Assembly (NCBI GenBank): GCA_046262355.1
Contig: JBHEMX010000025.1
Location: 4,455 to 68,454 of the forward strand
Origin: DATADD01 sp046262355
Lineage (GTDB): Bacteria > Actinomycetota > CADDZG01 > WHSQ01
DNA length: 64,000 nt
Reading direction: 5' to 3'
Position numbers and translations under genes: made by a program
The notes under the pieces: generated by a model
Told to the model about the DNA's origin: nothing
What the model saw: only the letters and a program-made list of their open reading frames with translations
Databases searched by the model: none
Shown: in pieces, positions 51,109-59,988 of the stretch
Layout: each line of letters opens with the position of its first letter
Numbering within the stretch: the stretch's first letter is position 1

Positions 51109-52650
51109 TTAGACCGTGGCGGCGGTCGCCGAGTGCTGGGACTCAGCGTCGGGAACGTTCCAGTGAAGGCCGTCGGGCGACGGGACCAGGCCTCCCTCGA
51201 ATAGCGCACGCTCCTGCTTGCGGGGGCGCCTGCCGCTCCGGGCTCTCGCCTGGCCCTGAACCTGTCTCGTCTCCTGCCACAGACTCCCCATGAAGTCGGA
51301 GCGGGCGACGAACTGGGATCCGGTTTCGGCGATCGTCTTGGCGCTCTCGCTGCTCGTCTCCTGCTGCAGCGACTGTCCGACGAGCTCGGTCGAGCGCTTG
51401 AACTCCTCGGCGCTCGAGTAGAGCTGCTCGCCGGAGGACGACACGCCGGCCACGAGGCTGATGAACGACTCGAGCTCGGTCTGGTCGGTGTTGAGGACCT
51501 TCCTCGCCTGCCAGAAGTAGGAGTCCTCGTCCTGATGCATGTCGTAGAAGGCGCACAGGAACTTGTAGAAGACGCCGTACTCGCGCCGGTAGCGGGCCTC
51601 GAACTCCTCGAAGGCGCGCTGCTCGTCGATGCCGTCGCGCAGACAGCTGTTGACGGAGCGCGCCGCGAGGAGACCGGAGTACGTCGCGAGATGAACCCCG
51701 GAGGAGAACACCGGATCGACGAAGCAAGCTGCGTCTCCCACCAGCACCATCCCGGGGCTCCAGAAGTTCGTGTTGCAGTAGGAATAGTCCTTGCGCACGC
51801 GGAACTGGCCGTAGGGACCCTCGGTGACTCTGCGGGCGTTGGACAGGTACTCCTCGATGATCGGGCACGAGTGTATGAACTTGTTCATCGCGGCCTCGTG
51901 TCCGCCCTGGATCAGGTCGGCTTTGTCGCGCGAGATGACGGCTCCGACGCTCGTGAGCTTGTCGCTCAACGGGATGTACCAGAACCAGCCGTCGTTGAAG
52001 GCGGCCGAGAGGATGTTGCCCGAGTTCGGGGCCGGCAGGCGCTTGCCATCCTCGAAGTAGCAGAACAGCGCCACGTTCCTGAAGAAATCGGAGTAGACGC
52101 GCTCGCCTCCCACCTTCTTGTGCAGGTGGCTCGTGTTGCCTGCGGCGCCGGCCACGTAGCGGGCGGTGGCGGTCCTCTCGTTGCCGTCGGCGTCCTTGAA
52201 GCGAACGGCGGTGGCGCGGCCCCCTTCGCTGAGGACCTCCGAGACGGTGTGGCGCTCGCGCACGTCGACGCCCTTAGCCTTCGCGTTGTTGAGGAGGATC
52301 GAGTCGAACTTCGAGCGCTCGACCTGATAAGCGTGGGAAGTGGGGCCCTCGAGCGCCGGGGACAGCGCGAAGGAGAACGTCCACGGGTCCGGGTTCTTGC
52401 CCCACCGGAAGGTGCCGCCTCGCTTGAGCATGAAGTTGGCGGCATTGAGCTCATCGGTGACCCCGAGCATGGCGCAGACGCCGTGGACGGTGGCCGGGAG
52501 CAATGACTCGCCGATCTGGTAGCGGGGGAACTGCTCTTTCTCGAGGAGCAAGACCCTGTGGCCCTGCATCGCCACGAAGGTGGCAAGCGTCGAGCCTGAG
52601 GGTCCCCCGCCCGCGACGATCAGGTCGAACTCTTCGGTGCTCGGGTTCAT
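51109..52650 (-). CDS. FADH2-dependent halogenase
   Basis: 513 aa. FAD motif LIVAGGGPSGSTLATFVAMQ, GESLLP, FMLKRGGTFRWG (candidate Lys), the diagnostic GWFWYIPL (WxWxIP) and FVDPVFSSGVHLATYSG (FxxPxxSxG). These mark the flavin-dependent halogenases of the phenol/pyrrole (carrier-bound or free) type rather than plain monooxygenases or geranylgeranyl reductases. The C-terminal ~60 residues are Gln/Arg/Ser-rich. The ATG at 52650 follows GAGGAGG. No NRPS, PKS, carrier protein or flavin reductase lies nearby, so the substrate is unknown. Confidence 0.85.
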   Translation of the reverse strand: MNPSTEEFDLIVAGGGPSGSTLATFVAMQGHRVLLLEKEQFPRYQIGESLLPATVHGVCAMLGVTDELNAANFMLKRGGTFRWGKNPDPWTFSFALSPALEGPTSHAYQVERSKFDSILLNNAKAKGVDVRERHTVSEVLSEGGRATAVRFKDADGNERTATARYVAGAAGNTSHLHKKVGGERVYSDFFRNVALFCYFEDGKRLPAPNSGNILSAAFNDGWFWYIPLSDKLTSVGAVISRDKADLIQGGHEAAMNKFIHSCPIIEEYLSNARRVTEGPYGQFRVRKDYSYCNTNFWSPGMVLVGDAACFVDPVFSSGVHLATYSGLLAARSVNSCLRDGIDEQRAFEEFEARYRREYGVFYKFLCAFYDMHQDEDSYFWQARKVLNTDQTELESFISLVAGVSSSGEQLYSSAEEFKRSTELVGQSLQQETSSESAKTIAETGSQFVARSDFMGSLWQETRQVQGQARARSGRRPRKQERALFEGGLVPSPDGLHWNVPDAESQHSATAATV

Positions 52651-52894
52651 CGGTGTCCTCCTCGGAGCGGCACTGTCGAGATGTCGGTTCGGGCGGCGCG
52701 CTGCCTGCCGCCGCGGCAAGTTTCAGGCGCGCCGTGGCGGATGCGCCTCACCGTCACATTCTCCTTTCGGTAATCGGTCCGCCTTCTGTAGTGCAGATTC
52801 CAGGAGACGGCAGGGGTCGGTATACGAAAAGGGCGCAATCCCCTCCGCCTCTCTTAGCCTAGCCCCCTAGCCTAGGCGACGCCTCCCGAGTCGC

Positions 52895-53524
52895 TTACGA
52901 GACCGAGCTTTCCTTCTCGGCATCGATCCGGATGACCTTGGGGTCGGGTTCCGCGGGCTCCTCGGGCTCCTGGGCGGGCGGGCCCTGCGCCGCATCACCG
53001 ACGGGCTCGGCGCGCGGCTCGGCCGCCTCTGATGTGGAGGATGCAGCCTGATCGAGCTCGTCGAGCACGCGCCCGAGGCGCTCGCGCAGCTCGTCCAGGC
53101 GCCCGCTGATGGCCGCTTCCTTCTTCCCGAGCTCCTGGATGCGATGCTCCCCATCCTTGATCCGCTCGGCCGCCTCGTATTCCGCCGCCGCTCGGATCTC
53201 CTTGGCGTCGTGCTCCGCCTTCTCCTTGGCCTCGCGAGCGCTCTTCCGAGTCTCCTCCCGGAGGCGCGCCGCTTCCTCCTCCGCCTTCTTCTTGAGGCGG
53301 TCGGCAGAGTCCTTGGCATGCTGCAGCAGGTCCCCGACGTCCTCGCCCAGGTTCCGGTAGGGCTTGTCGTTGTTCTTGTTGGTGGTCCGGCTCGCCTCGA
53401 CGAGCCGACGACGCTCTGCGGCGACCATCCGGACGTAGCCGTCGACCTCGTCGCGGTCGTAGCCACGCAGGGTCGAGGTGAACTCGGGGTTCTCGATGGC
53501 ATCGGGAGAGACGCCCTCGGCCAT
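52895..53524 (-). CDS. DivIVA/Wag31-like coiled-coil protein
   Basis: 209 aa. The N-terminal membrane-binding motif FTSTLRGYDRDEVDGYVRMV matches DivIVA domains. A long coiled coil (about 65-150, ADRLKKKAEEEAARLREETR) and a Pro/Glu-rich tail follow. Probably a cell-pole or septum scaffold, or a paralogue of Wag31. The ATG at 53524 has GGGAGGTG upstream. Divergent from uvrA. Confidence 0.85.
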   Translation of the reverse strand: MAEGVSPDAIENPEFTSTLRGYDRDEVDGYVRMVAAERRRLVEASRTTNKNNDKPYRNLGEDVGDLLQHAKDSADRLKKKAEEEAARLREETRKSAREAKEKAEHDAKEIRAAAEYEAAERIKDGEHRIQELGKKEAAISGRLDELRERLGRVLDELDQAASSTSEAAEPRAEPVGDAAQGPPAQEPEEPAEPDPKVIRIDAEKESSVS

Positions 53525-53596
53525 GACACCTCCCTTGAGCGCAGGAACCCTCAGTGTCGGCCGCCGGCGCATGGGTGTCAATGGCCATAGAGCGCG

Positions 53597-53613
53597 AACT
53601 CGGGGCCCGAGTT
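53597..53613. promoter_or_regulatory. 17-bp palindrome upstream of uvrA
   Basis: AACTCGGG-G-CCCGAGTT, an 8+1+8 inverted repeat in the 116-bp divergent region between the DivIVA-like gene and uvrA. It does not match the actinobacterial LexA box spacing (GAAC-N4-GTTC). Candidate operator for an unknown regulator. Confidence 0.35.
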
Positions 53614-53640
53614 ACACGCGCGTCGTTTACGATGCCCAGC

Positions 53641-56583
53641 ATGCCCCGGAAGACCTCCATGGGGGCCTCTGATGCGCTCGTCATCCGGGGGGCCCGAGAG
53701 CACAATCTGAAGAACGTCCACCTCGAACTGCCGCGCGATGCGCTCATCGTGTTCACCGGCATCTCGGGCTCGGGCAAGTCCTCGCTCGCCTTCGACACGA
53801 TCTACGCTGAGGGCCAGCGGCGTTACGTCGAGTCCCTCTCGGCCTACGCACGGCAGTTCCTAGGCCAGATGGACAAGCCCGACGTGGACTTCATCGAGGG
53901 TCTCTCGCCGGCGATCTCGATCGACCAGAAGTCGGCGCCGAGGAGTCCACGCTCGACCGTCGGGACGATCACGGAGATCTACGACTACCTACGGCTTCTC
54001 TACGCCCGCATCGGGCGGCCCCACTGCCACAACTGTGGGCGACCGATCGCTCGTCAGACGCCCGAGCAGATCGTCGACCAGGTCCTCGAGCTTCCTGAGG
54101 GCACGAGGTTCCAGGTGCTCGCCCCGATCGTCGGCGGGCGCAAGGGGGAGTTCACCGCGCTGTTCGAGGATCTGGCGCGCCGTGGCTACGCCCGCGCCCG
54201 CGTCGACGGCGAGGTCAAGGACCTCTCCGAGAAGATCAAACTCGACCGCTACTTCCAACACGACGTCGACGTGATCGTCGACCGGCTCGTGATCAAGGAG
54301 GGCATGGCCAGCCGGCTAACGGATTCGGTCGAGACCGCGCTCAAGCTTGCCGAGGGCGTAGCGGCGATCGATCTCGTCGACGACGCCTCCGAAGACATCC
54401 TCTTCTCCGAGCAGTTCGCATGCCTCGATTGCGGCATCTCGTTCGACGAGCTCGCGCCGCGCAACTTCTCGTTCAACTCGCCCTACGGGGCGTGCGAGCG
54501 CTGCGACGGACTCGGGACCCACCTTGAGGTCGACTCGGAACTCGTGATCCCGAACCCGGACCTCTCCATCGACGAGGGCGCGATCGGGCCGTGGGCTGGC
54601 CGAAGGCTCGAGTACTTCGAGAAGCTGCTCGCCTCGGCGGCGAAGACGTTCGGCTTCAGAACCGACGTTCCGTTCAAGAGGCTGTCCAAGAAAGCGAAGG
54701 AGGCGGTCCTCTACGGCACCGGCGACGAGGACGTCCACGTGCGCTACAAGAACCGGTTCGGGCGCGTGCGCTCGTACTGGACCGTGTTCGAGGGTGTCGT
54801 GCCGTGGCTAGAGCGGCGGCGCTCGGAGACCGACTCCGACTACGCGCGTGAGCGCTACGAGCAGTACTTCCGCGAGGTGCCTTGCCCTGCGTGCAAGGGA
54901 GCCCGCCTGCGTCCGGAGTCGTTGGCGGTCAAGGTCGCCGACAGGAACATCTTCGAGCTCACCGAGCAATGCATCGGCGACATCGACGACTTCCTGCGAA
55001 AGCTCGAGCTCAACGACCGCGAGACGATGATCGCGGAGCGGCTTATGAAAGAGATCCATTCTCGACTTGGATTCCTGCTCGACGTCGGGCTCGACTATCT
55101 GTCGCTGGCCCGCGGCTCGGCGACGCTCGCCGGGGGAGAGGCGCAGCGCATCAGGTTGGCGACCCAGATCGGCTCTGGACTCGTCGGAGTGCTCTACGTC
55201 CTCGACGAGCCGTCGATCGGATTGCATCAGCGCGACAACAGGCGACTTATAGACACACTCGTGAGACTTCGTGACCTCGGCAACACGCTGATCGTCGTCG
55301 AGCACGACGAGGAAACGATCCGGGCCGCCGATCACATCGTCGACATCGGGCCCGGAGCGGGCGAGCACGGCGGCGAGGTCGTGTACGCAGGACCGCTCGA
55401 GGGGCTGGTCGAGGGAGGGTCGACGCTTACGGGCGACTACCTCTCGGGACGAAGGTTCATCGAGGTCCCTCATCACAGGCGGCGCGCCGAGCGGGGACGC
55501 ATCCTCGTCAAGGGGGCGCGTCAGCACAACCTCGACAACATCGACGTCGCGTTCCCCTTGGGATGCTTCGTATGTATCACGGGCGTTTCGGGTTCCGGCA
55601 AGTCCACGCTCGTGAACGAGGTCCTGTATCGCTCGGTGCATCAGAGGCTCAACCGCAACGCCCGCCTCGTCCCCGGCAAGCACAAGACGGTCCAGGGCCT
55701 CGATCTCATAGACAAGGTCATCGATATCGATCAGTCGCCGATCGGGCGCACGCCGCGCTCCAACACCGCCACGTACACGGGCGTGTTCGATCACGTGCGA
55801 CAGTTGTTCACGAAGACTCCGGACGCCCGCCGGCGCGGCTACCAGCCGGGTCGCTTCTCGTTCAACGTGCGCGGTGGGCGCTGCGAGGCTTGTGCGGGCG
55901 AGGGCACGATCAAGATAGAGATGCACTTCCTGCCCGACGTCTACGTCCCGTGTGAGGTCTGCAAGGGCAAGCGCTACAACCGAGAGACGCTCGACGTTCG
56001 CTACAAGGGCAAGAACATCTCCGAGGTGCTGGAGATGAGCGTCGAGGAGGCGTGCGAGTTCTTCGCGGCGATACCGCAGATCGCTCGTCATATGAACACC
56101 TTGAGAGATGTCGGGCTCGGTTACGTCAAGCTGGGGCAGCCCGCCCCTACGCTTTCGGGCGGGGAGGCGCAGAGGGTGAAGCTCGCGTCCGAGCTGTCCA
56201 AGCGCTCCACCGGGCGCACACTCTACATCCTCGATGAGCCCACGACGGGGCTGCACTTCGACGACGTTGCCAAGCTGCTCGGGGTGCTGCATCGGCTCGT
56301 CGACGGCGGCAACACGGTGGTGGTGATCGAGCACAACCTCGAGGTCATCAAGACCGCCGATCACATCGTGGACCTCGGCCCGGAGGGCGGCGCCGGCGGG
56401 GGACGGGTGGTCGCGCTGGGCACTCCAGAGGAGGTCGCCTCGATGCCCGGCTCCTACACGGGGCAGTACCTCAAGCAACTCGTGGGGATGGCCGAGGCGC
56501 GGGAGAGGCGAGAGGTGGCGGCGTCGAGGACGAGACCCAGGCGCGTGTCCAGGGCGCGCACGAAGGTGACGGCGCGCCGCTAG
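53641..56583 (+). CDS. uvrA: Excinuclease ABC subunit A
   Basis: 980 aa, tandem ABC ATPase. Walker A sites FTGISGSGKSSLAFDTIY and ITGVSGSGKSTLVNEVLY; zinc fingers CHNCGRP and later CEACAGEGTIK..CEVCKGKRYN; signatures LAGGEAQRIRLATQIGSG and LSGGEAQRVKLASELSKR; Walker B YVLDEPSIGLHQRDN and YILDEPTTGLHFDD. The ATG at 53641 places the first conserved block at residue ~15. Damage recognition in nucleotide excision repair. The C-terminal tail is Arg-rich. Confidence 0.97.
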   Translation: MPRKTSMGASDALVIRGAREHNLKNVHLELPRDALIVFTGISGSGKSSLAFDTIYAEGQRRYVESLSAYARQFLGQMDKPDVDFIEGLSPAISIDQKSAPRSPRSTVGTITEIYDYLRLLYARIGRPHCHNCGRPIARQTPEQIVDQVLELPEGTRFQVLAPIVGGRKGEFTALFEDLARRGYARARVDGEVKDLSEKIKLDRYFQHDVDVIVDRLVIKEGMASRLTDSVETALKLAEGVAAIDLVDDASEDILFSEQFACLDCGISFDELAPRNFSFNSPYGACERCDGLGTHLEVDSELVIPNPDLSIDEGAIGPWAGRRLEYFEKLLASAAKTFGFRTDVPFKRLSKKAKEAVLYGTGDEDVHVRYKNRFGRVRSYWTVFEGVVPWLERRRSETDSDYARERYEQYFREVPCPACKGARLRPESLAVKVADRNIFELTEQCIGDIDDFLRKLELNDRETMIAERLMKEIHSRLGFLLDVGLDYLSLARGSATLAGGEAQRIRLATQIGSGLVGVLYVLDEPSIGLHQRDNRRLIDTLVRLRDLGNTLIVVEHDEETIRAADHIVDIGPGAGEHGGEVVYAGPLEGLVEGGSTLTGDYLSGRRFIEVPHHRRRAERGRILVKGARQHNLDNIDVAFPLGCFVCITGVSGSGKSTLVNEVLYRSVHQRLNRNARLVPGKHKTVQGLDLIDKVIDIDQSPIGRTPRSNTATYTGVFDHVRQLFTKTPDARRRGYQPGRFSFNVRGGRCEACAGEGTIKIEMHFLPDVYVPCEVCKGKRYNRETLDVRYKGKNISEVLEMSVEEACEFFAAIPQIARHMNTLRDVGLGYVKLGQPAPTLSGGEAQRVKLASELSKRSTGRTLYILDEPTTGLHFDDVAKLLGVLHRLVDGGNTVVVIEHNLEVIKTADHIVDLGPEGGAGGGRVVALGTPEEVASMPGSYTGQYLKQLVGMAEARERREVAASRTRPRRVSRARTKVTARR

Positions 56584-56646
56584 GGCCTCTCGGGCATACG
56601 CTCGAGCGCGATGGAGCGGTCCGGTCGGGCATAATCCAACTGATCC

Positions 56647-56718
56647 GGGCGGTTAGCTCAGCGGGAGAGCGCTTCGTTCACACCGAAGAGGTCACTGGTT
56701 CGATCCCAGTACCGCCCA
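56647..56718 (+). tRNA. tRNA-Val(CAC)
   Basis: 72 nt. Acceptor GGGCGGT/ACCGCCC, discriminator A. Anticodon arm CTTCG-TTCACAC-CGAAG gives anticodon CAC. T-arm CTGG-TTCGATC-CCAG region. CCA is not encoded. Immediately downstream the base composition drops and phage-like genes begin, so its 3' end is the probable integration site of the element. Confidence 0.95.
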
Positions 56719-56970
56719 CCCTGGTCATGGAACGTTTATGCAGGTAGACGGCCCATTGACGGAGCGACGTCCTGTCCGCTGTTGTCCATCGTTGTCCCTA
56801 AGAACCCGCTGTTGTGTGGCCGAAATGTGGCCGATTCGTGGAACACGGCAACAGATTTCCCTCGAAACAAAAACAGCCAGTTGGCCGATTTTTGTACGAG
56901 GTCCGCCTGACCTTGCCCATGCGCGGTTCCTTGCCACGATGCTTGACTCGGCGTGTACGCTTTAAACAGG

Positions 56971-57519
56971 ATGAGAAGTGTGTCCAGAAGCCTGTGTGTC
57001 TTCTGTGACAAGCCCGCCTCCGAATCCATTTGCGGCGACTGCCAATCATACGAGGACGTTACTCGCCAGTGGTGCGACGTTTGCTCGCGGGAGGAATGGT
57101 TTGATCGCGAGGACGCGCAATTTGAGTACCAACTCCAGTGCCTAGGGTGTCTCCGTCGCGATACCGCCTGTGACGAATGTGGACGAGCCGCTCAAGCTGG
57201 ATTGCGCATCTGTTTCGGGTGCTCCCACGGGTGTAGCGACTGTGGAGAGAGTTACCCCGAATGGAGGAGCCGCGATCTATGCACCGCCTGCCTGGAAAGA
57301 CGAGAGGCGGAAAGGTCTCGTTGTTCCAACTGCGGCTCGCTTGAGGTTCGAGCAGTTGGGCTGTGCAAGCGGTGCTACGACTATCGCCGCCGAACAGGCC
57401 GGAGCCGCCCACCCAAACTGATGCAGAGAGAGGGCGATCTAAACAGGCGAACCCTCGATCGAGGGATTGCCCGACGCGATAGACCCTCCGTTGACTGGAC
57501 GCCCACCATAAGGAACTAG
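56971..57519 (+). CDS. Protein with ten CxxC motifs (multi-zinc-ribbon), unknown function
   Basis: 182 aa. Ten CxxC pairs are spread over ~130 residues: CVFC, CGDC, CDVC, CLGC, CDEC, CFGC, CSDC, CTAC, CSNC and CKRC, enough for about five zinc sites. The last module, SRCSNCGSLEVRAVGLCKRC followed by YDYRRRTGRSRP, resembles the zinc ribbon used by actinophage HNH and small DNA-binding proteins. The ATG at 56971 is chosen; an earlier in-frame start at 56953 exists. First gene of the element after the tRNA. No family recognised as a whole. Confidence 0.65.
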   Translation: MRSVSRSLCVFCDKPASESICGDCQSYEDVTRQWCDVCSREEWFDREDAQFEYQLQCLGCLRRDTACDECGRAAQAGLRICFGCSHGCSDCGESYPEWRSRDLCTACLERREAERSRCSNCGSLEVRAVGLCKRCYDYRRRTGRSRPPKLMQREGDLNRRTLDRGIARRDRPSVDWTPTIRN

Positions 57520-57563
57520 GACTAGCTCAGACTAGCTCTCGTTCTAGGAGAGAAGACCAACCG

Positions 57564-57596
57564 CACCCGTCCTTCTTGCAGGGGCGGGTTTTTTTA
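57564..57596 (+). terminator. Rho-independent terminator after the zinc-ribbon gene
   Basis: An imperfect GC stem (ACCCGTCC...GGGGCGGGT) with a TTCTTGCA loop is followed by seven T. It separates the zinc-ribbon gene from the XRE regulator. Just upstream, CTAG occurs four times within 57524-57577 (including a repeated ACTAGCTC), unusual for a rare tetranucleotide. Confidence 0.75.
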
Positions 57597-57623
57597 TGCC
57601 CACTCGGGCAGAGGAGGTAGCGG

Positions 57624-57833
57624 ATGACCCTAACCACAACCACGTCTCGTCTCAGGACGTGGCGCGAAGACAGGGGCTGGACCTTGGATGAGGTCGCAGG
57701 ACTCAGCGGTCTCAGTCCCAGTGGCTGGTCCCGACTCGAACGAGGCGAGCGTGGCACCTCCCCCGCAATGAAAGTGCTTATCGCACGACGCCTTGGCGCG
57801 CGCGTGGATGAGCTCTTCGAGGTGGATGGCTAA
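57624..57833 (+). CDS. XRE-family HTH regulator
   Basis: 69 aa: a single helix-turn-helix (LRTWREDRGWTLDEVAGLSG, SPSGWSRLERGERGTSPAMK). AGAGGAGG ribosome site 7 bp before the ATG. Phage-repressor-like; probably controls the element, possibly through the CTAG-rich sites nearby. Confidence 0.85.
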   Translation: MTLTTTTSRLRTWREDRGWTLDEVAGLSGLSPSGWSRLERGERGTSPAMKVLIARRLGARVDELFEVDG

Positions 57834-58095
57834 GAGCCGCCTGCTTGATGTATCGGGAGCCAGCGACTACTCGGGGCTCCCGCAAAGGTTTCTGCGGCGA
57901 TTGATCTTCGAGCGTCGCATCGCGTTCATCAAGCTAGGCGCGCGCGTTTTCATCGAGCGCGACGTTCTCGACACCTTGATCGACACCGCTCGCGTCGATC
58001 CTGTCCCGCCCTGGGAATCCCCACTAAAGACGAAACGCCCGGCTGGCACCAGGCGCTCGCACGAAAGGACCGCAACCAATGTCCCTAAGCCATAA
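57826..58095 (+). CDS. Excisionase-like / MerR-type HTH protein
   Basis: 89 aa. SGLPQRFLRRLIFERRIAFI, then KLGARVFIERDVLDTLI fits the excisionase-family winged HTH that reads '...RFVRRLV.ERRIPF.K.G..VRF...DLD..I'. Overlaps the XRE gene by 8 bp. Either a recombination directionality factor or a regulator. Confidence 0.7.
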   Translation: MAKSRLLDVSGASDYSGLPQRFLRRLIFERRIAFIKLGARVFIERDVLDTLIDTARVDPVPPWESPLKTKRPAGTRRSHERTATNVPKP

Positions 58096-58101
58096 GCATA
58101 C

Positions 58102-58767
58102 ATGCCGAACCCCGGCACACCTCCAGGGGTAGGACGCATGGCTAAGTTCTTCCCCGTCTCGCCGGCGATCTGGGACAAGCGCCTCATCGACCTCGGCCGT
58201 GATCGTTGCCTTCTGTACGCGTACCTCCTTTCAGCTCCACACCGGGCCTCCGAGGGCCTCTACCGACTCCCGAAAGCCTACGCCGCTGCCGATCTTGGTT
58301 TCGATCTGCGTGAGGTTAACGATGGCTTGGCGGATCTTGAGAACGCCGGGCTCATCCTCTACGACCACGGCGCTGAGGTCGTGCTTCTCCCCGACGCTCT
58401 CCGCTATCAGGCTCCTCGAGCAAAGAACCAGGTGCGAGGGGCGATCGTGAAGCTCGAGCAGGTTCCGGACACGCTATTACTCGCTGAGTTCATCAAGCGA
58501 GCACGGATCTACTGCTCTCCGGATCCCGAGAAAGACATCGAGGGCATTCACCCTCTCGTCGCACAGTTGGAGACTCACTGGCCGCGTGAGGCATCACTTG
58601 CGGAACAGTTGACCAACACATGGCCGACTCACTCTGAAGACTCGCCCACCACTACCTTAAGGAGTAGGCAGTTAGGGGGAGGGAGTGTTGAGTCGGAGTC
58701 AGAGTCGCGCGAAGAGAAGTCGCTCTTGGTTCCGTTCAGCAGGACGAGGAATCAGTATGAGCGTTGA
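58102..58767 (+). CDS. Phage replisome-organiser-like protein
   Basis: 221 aa. Winged-helix-like N-terminal domain: FFPVSPAIWDKRLIDLGRDR, LYAYLLSAPHRASEGLYRLP, AYAAADLGFDLREVNDGLAD and a C-terminal low-complexity tail. This layout matches replication initiation/organiser proteins of actinobacterial phages and conjugative elements. An internal ATG at 58138 (MAKFFPVS) is an alternative start. Overlaps the Toprim gene. Confidence 0.6.
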   Translation: MPNPGTPPGVGRMAKFFPVSPAIWDKRLIDLGRDRCLLYAYLLSAPHRASEGLYRLPKAYAAADLGFDLREVNDGLADLENAGLILYDHGAEVVLLPDALRYQAPRAKNQVRGAIVKLEQVPDTLLLAEFIKRARIYCSPDPEKDIEGIHPLVAQLETHWPREASLAEQLTNTWPTHSEDSPTTTLRSRQLGGGSVESESESREEKSLLVPFSRTRNQYER

Positions 58768-59734
58768 AACGACGGTGCCATCAGGATCCGTTTATCGGGT
58801 TAGCATGATAAAGCCGCCTCGGAGTCGCCGGACGAAGGCGGACATGCAGAGGATCCGCCGGAAGCTGTTCCAGATCTGCGAGGCCAACCATCCGGTCACG
58901 GTCCGCCAGGCGTTCTATCAAGCGGTGAGTCTCGGGCTGGTAGCCAAGTCCGAAGCCGAGTACGACAACACTGTTGGCCGCCTTCTCAGTGAGATGCGGA
59001 TGTGGTGGTTCGAGCACGTCGAGGGTCCGTCTGCCGACATGTCGGAGCTTGAAGCCCTGGCCTCCAAGAACGGCATCCCGTTCGAGTGGATCGTGGACAA
59101 CACCAGATGGAAGCAACAGCCCACGACCTACCTCTCGACAGATGAGGCGATGAACGCTCTTGCGAAAAGCTTCCGGCGCGACCTGTGGGACGAGGCGAAA
59201 GCATACGTCGAGATATGGGTCGAAAAGGATGCTCTCGCGGGTGTTCTGTACCAAGTGACGGAGGAATACGACGTCCCGCTCATGCCCGCCCATGGGTACT
59301 CGAGCATCTCGTTCCTCAAGCAAGCGGCCCAGAGCATCTCACGTTACTGGTACGACAAGCCCGCCTATATTTATCTCTTTGGTGATCGCGACCCCAGCGG
59401 GCTCGATGCTCACCGAGACATCGAGGACAAGCTGCGAATGTTTGCACCGTCGGTTAGCTGGCACTTCCGGCGTGTCGCCGTGACGCTTAGGCAGATTGAC
59501 GAGTGGAACCTCCAGACGAGGCCCACGAAGAAATCTGACCCGCGAGCGAAGAACTTCAAGGGTGAGTCGGTCGAGCTCGATGCGATCCCGCCGCAAACGC
59601 TCCGCGATCTAGTTCGCAAGTGCGTTACGAAGCATGTCGACGAGAAGCGGCTCGAGGAACTACGGAGAACAGAGGAAGCGGAACGCGCCATCCTCCAGTC
59701 CGGAGCACAAGTCCTGTCCCGGATTCATGCATAA
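58757..59734 (+). CDS. Stand-alone topoisomerase VI A/Spo11-like protein (Mini-A type)
   Basis: 325 aa. The N-terminal winged-helix domain contains VTVRQAFYQAVSLGLV (Arg50 and Tyr54, matching the RxxYY/RxxFY catalytic-tyrosine signature of TopoVI-A/Spo11). The Toprim domain follows: VEIWVEKDALAGVL (Glu156), PLMPAHGYSSISFL and YLFGDRDPSGLDAH (Asp210, Asp212). No TopoVI-B-like GHKL ATPase is nearby. Mini-A proteins of this kind have been reported in bacterial mobile elements; cleavage activity is inferred only. The ATG at 58757 overlaps the preceding stop. Confidence 0.7.
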   Translation: MSVETTVPSGSVYRVSMIKPPRSRRTKADMQRIRRKLFQICEANHPVTVRQAFYQAVSLGLVAKSEAEYDNTVGRLLSEMRMWWFEHVEGPSADMSELEALASKNGIPFEWIVDNTRWKQQPTTYLSTDEAMNALAKSFRRDLWDEAKAYVEIWVEKDALAGVLYQVTEEYDVPLMPAHGYSSISFLKQAAQSISRYWYDKPAYIYLFGDRDPSGLDAHRDIEDKLRMFAPSVSWHFRRVAVTLRQIDEWNLQTRPTKKSDPRAKNFKGESVELDAIPPQTLRDLVRKCVTKHVDEKRLEELRRTEEAERAILQSGAQVLSRIHA

Positions 59735-59750
59735 GAATCGCCGCCGCCAC

Positions 59751-59767
59751 GTGGCCGATAAGGCCAC
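59751..59767 (+). other. Small hairpin after the Toprim gene
   Basis: GTGGCC-GATAA-GGCCAC, a 6-bp perfect stem lying 17 bp after the stop; weak attenuator or chance. Confidence 0.3.
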
Positions 59768-59788
59768 CACTACCAAGGAACCTGCAGA

Positions 59789-59988
59789 ATGAATGAACGA
59801 TTGCTCGAAGTGGCGCGCTGGCGAGTCGAACGCTACCTCCGGAGCGATTCTCAAGAGTGGCAAGAGGTCGGTGGTTTATCAACGATCTCGTCACGGCAAT
59901 CGAGGAGCTCGAGGCCGAGGACTTCGACACTCAAATCTGGCGAAAGATTTTGCGGATGCAAGAGCGCCGGACGATCCATGCCTTGTGA
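59789..59988 (+). pseudogene. Small element gene with a frameshift
   Basis: The ATG at 59789 gives MNERLLEVARWRVERYLRSD, then SQEWQEVG. At about 59872 the natural reading moves to another frame: FINDLVTAIEELEAEDFDTQ, then IWRKILRMQERRTIHAL, ending at 59986-59988 and overlapping the next ATG. One lost or gained base explains this. Without it the protein would be about 66 aa, helical and of unknown role. Confidence 0.55.

Noticed and set aside
51109..52650. Geranylgeranyl reductase or generic monooxygenase for the flavoprotein
   Set aside because: The WxWxIP and FxxPxxSxG signatures favour a halogenase.
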